Assembly (NCBI GenBank): GCA_004557825.1
Contig: SFFL01000014.1
Location: forward strand, 1 to 49,422
Reading direction: 5' to 3'
DNA length: 49,422 nucleotides
DNA from: Bacteroidales bacterium
GTDB lineage: Bacteria; Bacteroidota; Bacteroidia; Bacteroidales; Muribaculaceae
The notes below the pieces were generated by a model, which saw only the letters and a program-made list of their open reading frames with translations, had not been told where the DNA came from and did not search any database. Both the position numbers and the translations under genes were made by a program. Below are positions 8,217 to 16,406 of the stretch, one piece after another (within the stretch, counting starts at the first letter, position 1; the number at the start of each line of letters is the position of its first letter).

Positions 8217-9284
8217 ATGAATCGCAAAAGAAAACTCCTGACCGTGATGATGTCGGTTGCCTCGGCCGTCGTGGCTATGGCGTCGTCCTCCTGCTCAGGC
8301 AGCTCGGAAAGCGCACCCGAGCAAACCACGCCTGTGCAGACGGAGTATCCCATCGCCATCAACACGATGCATCACAACGACCCCTTCTTCTTTGCCGACG
8401 AAGAGAGCCAGATGTATTATCACGTGCATCCGCGATACAATCTCAATGGCACACCGGCAGCGCTCGACCTCTTTGAAAGCCCGAATCTCACCAACTGGCG
8501 GCAGGCCGGCGTGGCCTGGGAACCTTCCCGCACATTCCTGGGCAACAACGACTGCTGGGCGCCTGATATATATAAGTATAAAGGAAAGCACTACATCTTC
8601 GTGACCTTCTCGCGCATCAGGGATATCAGCGAAATCTCGCACTGGAATCTTGAAAACTTTGAAATCAAGGCCGGTACTACGGTATTCGTCAGCGACAAAG
8701 GTCCGAAAGGCCCCTACCGCGAACTGCTTCCCGCCGACAAACTGAATGTCACTCCCTCCGACTGGATGTGCATCGACGGCAGCCTCTATGTCGACGACGA
8801 AGGGAACCCCTGGATGATATATTCGGGCGAGCTGACCCAGTTCTACGACGGCCGCGTCTACGCCCAGCGTATGTCCGACGACCTCTCCTCGCTCATCGGG
8901 GAGCCGACACTTCTGTTCACCGCCTCCGAGGCACCCTGGGTGCGCAATTCCGGAGTACACGACGGCAAGCTCGTCTACATCACCGATGCTCCTTACGCGT
9001 GGAAAGACCCCGCAAGCGGCAATCTTATTATGATTTTCAGCAGCAATTCCGACAGCGGCTATGCCATGGGGCAAGCCATCTCAAAGAGCGGCAGCATCCT
9101 GGGGCCGTGGGAGCAGCAGCCCGAGCGGCTCAACACCGACACCGGCGGCCACGGCCATGTATTCAAGGACCTCGACGGCAACCTGCGCATATCCTATCAC
9201 ACCCGCAACTTCGGCACCGGCGCTTATGTGAGCACGGTGAAGCCAATCTCCATCGTCGACGGCAAATTCCAGAAAATCAACTGA
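8217..9284 (+). CDS. GH43 glycosidase lipoprotein
   Basis: The 355-aa product has a lipoprotein signal (MNRKRKLLTVMMSVASAVVAMASSSC). It is then a GH43 propeller throughout, with HNDPFFFAD (base Asp55), CWAPDIYKY (modulating Asp) and YSGELTQFYDGRVY (probable acid Glu205). It should be a surface or periplasmic retaining-domain member of clan GH-F, which inverts configuration and typically removes arabinofuranose or xylose; the subfamily is not assigned. In-frame starts at 8199 (GTG), 8205 and 8211 also exist. I chose 8217 because it gives a standard signal peptide and the same promoter-ATG distance as the paralog. It is 58 bp from susC and probably leads that operon. Confidence 0.85.
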   Translation: MNRKRKLLTVMMSVASAVVAMASSSCSGSSESAPEQTTPVQTEYPIAINTMHHNDPFFFADEESQMYYHVHPRYNLNGTPAALDLFESPNLTNWRQAGVAWEPSRTFLGNNDCWAPDIYKYKGKHYIFVTFSRIRDISEISHWNLENFEIKAGTTVFVSDKGPKGPYRELLPADKLNVTPSDWMCIDGSLYVDDEGNPWMIYSGELTQFYDGRVYAQRMSDDLSSLIGEPTLLFTASEAPWVRNSGVHDGKLVYITDAPYAWKDPASGNLIMIFSSNSDSGYAMGQAISKSGSILGPWEQQPERLNTDTGGHGHVFKDLDGNLRISYHTRNFGTGAYVSTVKPISIVDGKFQKIN

Positions 9285-9342
9285 CACCTCCCTTATTACC
9301 AATCTCATAACTCACACAGACAACCCTAATCATCACTAACGC

Positions 9343-12300
9343 ATGAAAAAACTATTAGTTGCCTTAACAATGGCGCTGGGTATTTTCCTACCGGTGGAAA
9401 TCTACGCCATTACCGTTACGGGTAAAGTGGTCGACCAGATGGACGAACCTTTGCCCGGAGTTTCGATTAATGTCCCCGGCACGGGACTCGCCACCGCGAC
9501 GAACGATGACGGTACTTACACCCTTCAGGGTGTTGGCGAGCGCGCGCAGATACGTTTCTCGTTTATCGGCGCCAAGCCTGTGGTGGAAAATGTCAACGGC
9601 CGCTCAGTGATCAATGTGAAGATGGTCGACGATATGCAGATACTCGACGAGGTTGTGGTAATCGGCTACGGCTCGGCCAAGGCCAAGGACCTCACCAGCC
9701 CTATCGCCGTAGTGAAAGGCGACGCTATCGCCACCATACCTACCCCCTCGCCTATGAATGCGCTGCAGGGTAAAGTCACCGGCGTGCAGGTGCTCAGCTC
9801 GGGTGTGCCCGGCGGGTCGCCGACAATCCGCGTGCGCGGTACCGGCTCCTTCTCCGATTCATCGCCTCTGTATGTGGTGGACGGTGTGCAGTACAGCGAC
9901 ATAGGCTTCCTCAACAACGACGACATCGAGGAAATCTCGGTGCTGAAAGATGCCTCTGCCTCAGCCATCTATGGTGTTAAGGCCGCCAACGGCGTGGTGC
10001 TCGTCACCACCAAGCGTGGCCGCCACGATATGCCCGCGCGCGTTACCTACAACGGTTATGTGGGTGTGCAGAAAGTGGGCAAGCGCCTCAAAATGGCCAA
10101 CTCCGCCGAATTTGCCACAATGCTCAAGGAGGTCGACGAAAGAGCCTATCGCTCAGTGCTTATGGGCTCAATCAACCTCTGGGGCGGCGACTACGACACC
10201 AATACATTCAATGCCGACACCGACTGGTATAAAGAGCTGCTGCGCGATGCATTCATCACCAACCACAGCCTCTCCATCTCGGGCGGCAGCAAGAAGGCCA
10301 CCTACTCGATGGGTATCAACTACCTGAGCCAGGATGGTATTATGGACAGCGACAACAACTACTCGCGCTGGAATCTGCGTGGCTCTCTGGATTACGATGT
10401 GACCAGCTGGCTTACCACCGGTTTCACCACCCTGATCAGCTCCTCCAACAGCCAGAATCCCCAGAACGGCGCATGGCAGTTTGCCTACTCCACACCTTCG
10501 ATTCTTCCTGTTTACGACGAAAACTATGCCGACGCTTACCCTGTGAAATACGCCTCGGCCGCCCAGATCGGTATCGTCAACAACATCCTGAACGCTGTGG
10601 CTATGGCCAATTACCCCAATATCACCAACAAGGGTAATCAGTACCTGATCAACTACTACGCCAACTTCAAGATTATTCCCGAGAAACTGAGCTTCCGCAC
10701 CAACTACGGCCGTGACTTCGGCAGCTTCTCCAACCGCGCGTTCACTCCCGCCTACCTGGTAGGTCCCGCTCAGATGAGCTCCACTTCCAATCTCTCGCGC
10801 AGCAATACCACCTACGACAACTGGTCGTGGGAGAACATCCTCACCTATAAGGATAAGTTCGGCAAGCACGGCGTGGGCGCAATGGTCGGCTACTCTATGT
10901 ATCAGAACAAGAACTGGGGCAACTGGTCATCCTCAACCGAGATTCCCGAAGGTCGCGAAGAATACTGGTATGTAAGCAACGGCAACGAGGAGACCGCCAA
11001 GGGCGGCGACTCGGGCTACCGCGAGCGCGCACAGTCGGTATTCGCCCGTCTGAACTACGATTTCGACTCGCGCTACCTGCTGATGTTCACCATGCGTGCC
11101 GACGGTTCCTCGAAGTACCAGCAGACCTGGGGCTACTTCCCCTCGGTGGGCGCCGCGTGGGTAATCTCCAACGAGCCCTTCTTCAAGAATGTGAAAAACG
11201 TCGACTTCCTGAAGCTGCGCGCCAGCTGGGGTAAGCTCGGCAACAACAAGGTGGCTGCCAGCGACGGTTTCGCCGCAGTGCGCACCGGCCTCGCCGCTTC
11301 CGGCGTATTCGGCAACAATACCTATACCGGCTATCAGAACACCGTCTACTACACCGACCTCGACTGGGAGGTGGTCAACGAGACCAACGTGGGTGTGTCG
11401 GTGGAGATGTTCAACTCCCGCCTGCAGGCCGACCTCGATTACTACTACCGCCTCACCGAGAATGCTATCATCTCGGCCAAGATTCCCTTCTCGCCCCACT
11501 CGCTGGCCGGCAACTATGGCGAAATCGAGAACTCCGGTCTTGAATTCTCGGCCAACTGGACCGACCGTATCGGCAACTTCCGCTACAGCGTGGGCGGCAA
11601 CCTCTCCTGGCTCCACAATCGCGTGAAGACCCTCAGCGGTCCCCACTACATCCAGACCGACTACGTGCGCAACCAGGTGGGCGAAAAGATGAACTCCTTC
11701 TACGGCTATAAGGTAATCGGTATCTATCAGACCGAAGCAGAAGTGGCCGCCGACCCCGTGGCAGTGACCAACGGCTTCAAGCCCGGTTACCTCAAATTCG
11801 AGGATACAAACGGCGATAACGTGCTCGACGCCAAGGACTATCAGATTCTCGGCTCCTATATCCCCGACCTCACCTACGGCATCAACATCGCCATAGGGTA
11901 TAAGAACATCGACTTCGCCATCTCGGGCTATGGTCAGGCCGGTGCCGAGCTGTACAACGCCAAGCGCCTCTACCGCCGCTACTCGGCTTACTACAACTAC
12001 GACCGCGACCAGGTGAAATACCGCTGGCACGGCCCCGGCACTTCCAACACCAACCCCTCGGCTGCCGCGCTGATGAATTCCTGGACCACTGATACCAAGA
12101 ACTCCTATCCGGTGGAGAGCGCCGACTTCTTCCGCATCCAGAACATTTCGCTGGGCTATACTTTCCGCAACATCAAGATGGGGTCCTATGTGATGCCCTC
12201 GATCCGCGCCTATGTCAATGCCGAGCGCCCCTTCACATTCTTCTCTGCTCACTCCTTCACACCTGAACTTCCCGATCCGGTAGGTATCGACAACGAAGTA

Positions 12301-12348
12301 TATCCCCTCTACGGCACATACACTTTCGGCCTGCAGATAGAATTCTAA
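9343..12348 (+). CDS. susC: SusC-like TonB-dependent outer-membrane glycan transporter
   Basis: The 1001-aa product has a signal peptide. A carboxypeptidase-regulatory-like domain (TVTGKVVDQMDEPLPGVSI) follows at about residues 24-100, then the conserved SusC segment DEVVVIGYGS. The plug includes VRGTGSFSDSSPLYVVDGVQ and SVLKDASASAIYG, and a long beta-barrel ends in an aromatic-rich strand (FGLQIEF). It imports oligosaccharides across the outer membrane using TonB energy, as a complex with the SusD-like lipoprotein encoded 21 bp downstream. The size is normal and nothing appears broken. Confidence 0.95.
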   Translation: MKKLLVALTMALGIFLPVEIYAITVTGKVVDQMDEPLPGVSINVPGTGLATATNDDGTYTLQGVGERAQIRFSFIGAKPVVENVNGRSVINVKMVDDMQILDEVVVIGYGSAKAKDLTSPIAVVKGDAIATIPTPSPMNALQGKVTGVQVLSSGVPGGSPTIRVRGTGSFSDSSPLYVVDGVQYSDIGFLNNDDIEEISVLKDASASAIYGVKAANGVVLVTTKRGRHDMPARVTYNGYVGVQKVGKRLKMANSAEFATMLKEVDERAYRSVLMGSINLWGGDYDTNTFNADTDWYKELLRDAFITNHSLSISGGSKKATYSMGINYLSQDGIMDSDNNYSRWNLRGSLDYDVTSWLTTGFTTLISSSNSQNPQNGAWQFAYSTPSILPVYDENYADAYPVKYASAAQIGIVNNILNAVAMANYPNITNKGNQYLINYYANFKIIPEKLSFRTNYGRDFGSFSNRAFTPAYLVGPAQMSSTSNLSRSNTTYDNWSWENILTYKDKFGKHGVGAMVGYSMYQNKNWGNWSSSTEIPEGREEYWYVSNGNEETAKGGDSGYRERAQSVFARLNYDFDSRYLLMFTMRADGSSKYQQTWGYFPSVGAAWVISNEPFFKNVKNVDFLKLRASWGKLGNNKVAASDGFAAVRTGLAASGVFGNNTYTGYQNTVYYTDLDWEVVNETNVGVSVEMFNSRLQADLDYYYRLTENAIISAKIPFSPHSLAGNYGEIENSGLEFSANWTDRIGNFRYSVGGNLSWLHNRVKTLSGPHYIQTDYVRNQVGEKMNSFYGYKVIGIYQTEAEVAADPVAVTNGFKPGYLKFEDTNGDNVLDAKDYQILGSYIPDLTYGINIAIGYKNIDFAISGYGQAGAELYNAKRLYRRYSAYYNYDRDQVKYRWHGPGTSNTNPSAAALMNSWTTDTKNSYPVESADFFRIQNISLGYTFRNIKMGSYVMPSIRAYVNAERPFTFFSAHSFTPELPDPVGIDNEVYPLYGTYTFGLQIEF

Positions 12349-12369
12349 TCCTTATATAATCGAAATATA

Positions 12370-13863
12370 ATGAAAAAGCATAAATATATCATTGCCGCAG
12401 CAGGCGTGGCCCTGGCCATGTCGGTGGCTGTAAGTTCCTGCGACTATCTGGACATTGAGCCGGAAATGAAAGTGCCCGAGGAACAGGTGGATTTCACCAA
12501 TACATCTGAGATGTATCAGGCCGTGTCGGGTGTGTATGCCATCGTGCGTACCGCCGGCTGCCACTGGCCTGTGAATCTTGTGACCGTAATCCGCGACGGC
12601 GACGTGTGGTCGGGCCGCTACGACGACCAGGCCGAAATGGTGACCGTGGGCTGTAACTATGTCTACAACAATTCCCACTGGGCCTTCAACGATATCTGGG
12701 TCAACCACTACACCATTATCCGTATCGCCACCGAAGCGCTCAAGTCGCTCGACGAGTATGCCAAGTATATCACCAACGAGGCTGATATGAAGAAGTATCT
12801 GAGCTACTGCGCCGAGGTGCGCACCATCAGGGCCTGGGCCTACTATCGCCTCGTGCAGACTTTCGGCGACGTAACTATCCTGCGCGACCCCGACCAGACC
12901 GACCTTCAGCGCTCCGACAAGCGCCTGGTTTACCAGTATATGCTTGAGGGCGACCTGGATTACGCCTGGAAGTATGGCGAGAAGCTCCGCCCCAACGAGA
13001 TGGAGCACATCGGCGCCTACACCGCCTACACCGCCCGTATGATTGCCGCTAAGGTTTATCTCGAACTTGGCGACTATGCCAAGGTGGAGGAATGCACCAA
13101 CGACATCATCACCTCGCGCAAGTTCTCGCTCTATCCCGATTTCTACCAGCTGTTTAAAATCCCCGGCAAGCTCTGCGACGAGAAGCTGATGGAGGTGCAG
13201 TGCACCGACTTCGGCATGGGCTCGGGCGACATCGTCGATACCGGTCACTTCTTCATCCTCGGCGGCCCCGGCATCACTTCGATTACCGACGGCCGAAAGA
13301 TCAACGGCTGGGGCTTCGTCGGCTACACCGATAAGTTCCTCAACTGGATGAAGGCCCGCGGCGAGAAGGTGAGAGCCACCACATCCGTAATCTACGGTGG
13401 CCAGATGACTCCCAGCTACGACTTCGTGGACAACGCTGCCAACTCCAACAATACCAATAACTGGAACGGCAAATGGTATGTGCCTATGAGCCAGATCACT
13501 CCGGGTCGCTACCAGTATGGCTGTGCCAACAATGTATGCGTTCTGCGCTATGCCGAGGTGCTGCTGATGAACTCCGAAGCGCTTGTGCGTCAGGGCAAGG
13601 ATGGCGACGCTCCTTTCAATCTGGTGCGCACCCGCGCCGAGATGAATCCCATCACCGGTGTCACTCTGCAGGACATCATCGACGAGCGTCGTATGGAGCT
13701 GTGCTGCGAATGGGGCACACGCTACGCCGACCTTCTCCGCTACGGCCTGGCCGAGGAATTCCTCGGGCCTAACGGATGGAATCCTTCCCGCGCATATTAT
13801 CCCGTACCTGCCGAGCAGCTCAACGAATCTCCCGAACTGGAGCTCCCCCCGCTCACTCACTGA
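12370..13863 (+). CDS. susD: SusD-like surface glycan-binding lipoprotein
   Basis: The 497-aa product has a lipoprotein signal ending SVAVSSC followed by DYLDIEP, the usual SusD start. The TPR-rich body includes CAEVRTIRAWAYYRLVQTFGDV. The C-terminal half carries the family motif RYAEVLLMNSEALVR and DIIDERRMELCCEWGTRYADLLRYG. It forms the lid of the SusC transporter and captures the glycan at the cell surface. Its specificity cannot be read from the sequence. Confidence 0.95.
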   Translation: MKKHKYIIAAAGVALAMSVAVSSCDYLDIEPEMKVPEEQVDFTNTSEMYQAVSGVYAIVRTAGCHWPVNLVTVIRDGDVWSGRYDDQAEMVTVGCNYVYNNSHWAFNDIWVNHYTIIRIATEALKSLDEYAKYITNEADMKKYLSYCAEVRTIRAWAYYRLVQTFGDVTILRDPDQTDLQRSDKRLVYQYMLEGDLDYAWKYGEKLRPNEMEHIGAYTAYTARMIAAKVYLELGDYAKVEECTNDIITSRKFSLYPDFYQLFKIPGKLCDEKLMEVQCTDFGMGSGDIVDTGHFFILGGPGITSITDGRKINGWGFVGYTDKFLNWMKARGEKVRATTSVIYGGQMTPSYDFVDNAANSNNTNNWNGKWYVPMSQITPGRYQYGCANNVCVLRYAEVLLMNSEALVRQGKDGDAPFNLVRTRAEMNPITGVTLQDIIDERRMELCCEWGTRYADLLRYGLAEEFLGPNGWNPSRAYYPVPAEQLNESPELELPPLTH

Positions 13864-13978
13864 TACGGAGCTATGTCAAAATCTCCAAAGACGCATCAAC
13901 TCTACAAAAGGATACGTTATTTCCAGTTTTGACAGACTCTCATACCAACTATAGAATGACGTTTATGATAAGATAATA

Positions 13979-14036
13979 GGTTCGACACAGCCCCCCGATG
14001 ACCCTCCCCGGCGTCGGAGGAGGCTGTTTCAAAACG
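13979..14036 (+). terminator. Imperfect hairpin after susD
   Basis: ACACAGCC near 13985 pairs with GGCTGTTT near 14024, with a further GC-rich inner part. The GGCTGTnTCAAAA half also occurs in the hairpin at 28701-28766. The site lies in the 224-bp gap between susD and the GH20 gene. It may end part of the susCD transcript and leave the GH20 gene to read-through or its own promoter, which I could not identify. Confidence 0.45.
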
Positions 14037-14087
14037 TCTATCCCATCATCACCTCCCTCTTGCCAATTATAAAATTCTTGTTTTTCA

Positions 14088-16319
14088 ATGAAAAAAGTAC
14101 TGTTCACGTTATTTTCGATTTTTTCACTGGTATTCACCGCCGGCGCCATACCTCCGGTGCTTCCCACTCCGCTGCAGCTCTCCGAGGCGCAGGGCACCTA
14201 CCGCCTGCCCCGGAGCCTGACAATAGCCGTGGCTGACAGTTCGCTGATGGATGTGCGGGATTACGTGGCCGACTGGATGCAGATTCCCGTCAGCTATGTC
14301 ACGGGCGCACAGGGCGATATCGTCCTGGCCTGCGGAAACGTTGAGGGCGACTCCGGCACTTACCGAATGGAAATTTCCGTGAACGGAATTAAAATCAACG
14401 GCCGCGACTATGCGGGCGTTGTAAACGGTCTGTCGACCCTGCGCCAGCTTTACACCGCTCCCGGCTTCGACGGCAAGCTCCCCCTGCTCACCGTGGAGGA
14501 TGCCCCCGGCTTTCAGTGGCGCGGTTTTATGCTCGACTGTGCGCGCCATTTCTTCACCGTGGAGGAGATTGAGCGAGTGCTCGATATGATGGCGCTTTAC
14601 AAGCTGAATGTCTTCCACTGGCACCTGACCGACGACCAGGGGTGGAGGGCTGAAATCAAGAAATATCCGGTGCTCACCGAAAAGGGCGCCTGGAACAAGC
14701 TCAACAATCTTGACCGCGACTGTCTGAGCCGCGTCAACTGGATGGACAATAAGGATTTCGACCTCCCCTCCGACCGCATTCGCGTGGTGGATGGCGATAC
14801 TCTCTATGGCGGCTACTACACGCAGGAGCAGATGCGCCACATAGTGGACTATGCCGCCAAGCGTGCCATCAACGTGATGCCGGAAATCGACGTTCCCGGC
14901 CATTCCACGATGCTCACCAAGATTTTCCCTGAGATGTCGTGCGACGGCACCCCGGTATATGAAATATGTGTGGGCCAGGAGAAGACTCTCCCATTTATTA
15001 TAGATGTGTACAGCGAACTGCTCGACATCTTCCCCTTCAAATATGTGTTCATCGGCGCCGACGAGGTGGACAAGTCGCGCTGGAAAGACTGCCCGCGCTG
15101 CAATGCCCTGGCTGAGCGCGAGAATCTTGAGGGCACTCAGGCACTGCAGGGATGGCTCACCCGCGAGCTGGAACTGTTTATGCGCAATCACGACCGCATC
15201 CTCACCGGATGGGACGACATAAGCTACGACGGTCTCGGCGCCGAAACTGCGATAGCCTGGTGGCGCGGCGACCGTCATAAAGTAATCGAAAGAGTTACGG
15301 CCGAAGGAAAGGGCGCTATCTGCTGCGACTTCGGCATCCTATATTTCAACCTCCCCAACAGCAACCTCACTCTGCGCCGCATCCTGGAGCTTGACCTGCG
15401 TCACGACGGGCTTACCTCCTCGCAGTCGCGCCTCGTGCTGGGTCTGCAGGGGCAGCTCTGGACCGAAATCGTGCCCTCGCTGCGCCGCATCGGCTACCAG
15501 ATCTTTCCCCGCCTCTTTGCTGTGGCCGAATCGGGGTGGACACCCCTTGGCAAGCGCCTCAGCTACGATGATTTCTTCAAGGCCGCCGACCGGGAATACC
15601 GCCGTCTGGAGGCTATGGGCGTCAACTATGCCCTCCCCGACATCGAAGGGGTGGAGGAGCACAATGCCTTTATCGACAAGGCAGTGCTCGACCCCACCTG
15701 CGCCAGCAAGAAGGCCACTTTCCGCTACACTACCGATGGCACAATCCCCACGGCAAAGTCGCGGCTGATCAAGAAGCCGATAGAAATCACCGACAATGCC
15801 AAATTCTGTGTGGCTACTTTCCGCGACGACGGCACCCGCTCCGACTACAAATTCGTCGACTTCAGAAAGGTGACGCCGATGCCCGCCAAGCAGGTGGAGC
15901 CTGCCGGTGAGGGGCTGAGGCTCTCCTGGCACCGCAACGACGATGTGCGCTCCTGCCGCAGCATCGACTCCAAGCCGCTCATCGGTGAGCTGGATGCTTC
16001 CGAAATCCGGCTTCCGGAAGCCATCACTCACGACCGCGCCGTGATTTTCAGAGGATATGTATATGCCGGTGTCACCGGGATATACGATTTCGCCCTGAAC
16101 AGCGACGATGGATCTTTCCTCTCCGTCGACGGTGTGATGGTGGTAGACAACGACGGCTACCACGGCACCGAATACAAGCAACAGCAGGTGGCCCTCGAAA
16201 AGGGGTGGCACGAGATAGAGATTCGCTATTTCGACTTCCACGACGGCAGCGGCTATTTCGAAGGCTTCGTCACCTGCAAGGACAAGCCCGACGAGCCGGT
16301 GCGCTTCGCCCACCTCTGA
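14088..16319 (+). CDS. GH20 beta-N-acetylhexosaminidase with PA14-like C-terminus
   Basis: The 743-aa product has a signal peptide (MKKVLFTLFSIFSLVFTAGA). A GH20b domain follows at about 20-140, then the GH20 TIM barrel to about residue 500 with HWHLTDDQGWR and the catalytic pair in IGADEVDKS (Asp325-Glu326). A chitobiase-type segment (ATFRYTTDGTIPT) comes next, then a PA14-like beta domain at about 635-735 (GVTGIYDFALNSDDGSFLSV). GH20 enzymes remove terminal GlcNAc or GalNAc by substrate-assisted catalysis. The PA14 part may bind sugar. Its presence in the locus suggests an N-acetylhexosamine in the target glycan. Confidence 0.92.
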   Translation: MKKVLFTLFSIFSLVFTAGAIPPVLPTPLQLSEAQGTYRLPRSLTIAVADSSLMDVRDYVADWMQIPVSYVTGAQGDIVLACGNVEGDSGTYRMEISVNGIKINGRDYAGVVNGLSTLRQLYTAPGFDGKLPLLTVEDAPGFQWRGFMLDCARHFFTVEEIERVLDMMALYKLNVFHWHLTDDQGWRAEIKKYPVLTEKGAWNKLNNLDRDCLSRVNWMDNKDFDLPSDRIRVVDGDTLYGGYYTQEQMRHIVDYAAKRAINVMPEIDVPGHSTMLTKIFPEMSCDGTPVYEICVGQEKTLPFIIDVYSELLDIFPFKYVFIGADEVDKSRWKDCPRCNALAERENLEGTQALQGWLTRELELFMRNHDRILTGWDDISYDGLGAETAIAWWRGDRHKVIERVTAEGKGAICCDFGILYFNLPNSNLTLRRILELDLRHDGLTSSQSRLVLGLQGQLWTEIVPSLRRIGYQIFPRLFAVAESGWTPLGKRLSYDDFFKAADREYRRLEAMGVNYALPDIEGVEEHNAFIDKAVLDPTCASKKATFRYTTDGTIPTAKSRLIKKPIEITDNAKFCVATFRDDGTRSDYKFVDFRKVTPMPAKQVEPAGEGLRLSWHRNDDVRSCRSIDSKPLIGELDASEIRLPEAITHDRAVIFRGYVYAGVTGIYDFALNSDDGSFLSVDGVMVVDNDGYHGTEYKQQQVALEKGWHEIEIRYFDFHDGSGYFEGFVTCKDKPDEPVRFAHL

Positions 16320-16406
16320 TTCCGATTGTCGAAAGATCCCGATTATAGAACCTGATTGCCTGAATATATCACCGCTCCGGTTGAACTCCGAAAACTGATA
16401 CCGAAT

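Noticed and set aside
9285..9342. Separate promoter for susC
   Set aside because: The 58-bp gap has no TAnnTTTG element and no operator copy, so co-transcription from the GH43 promoter is simpler.
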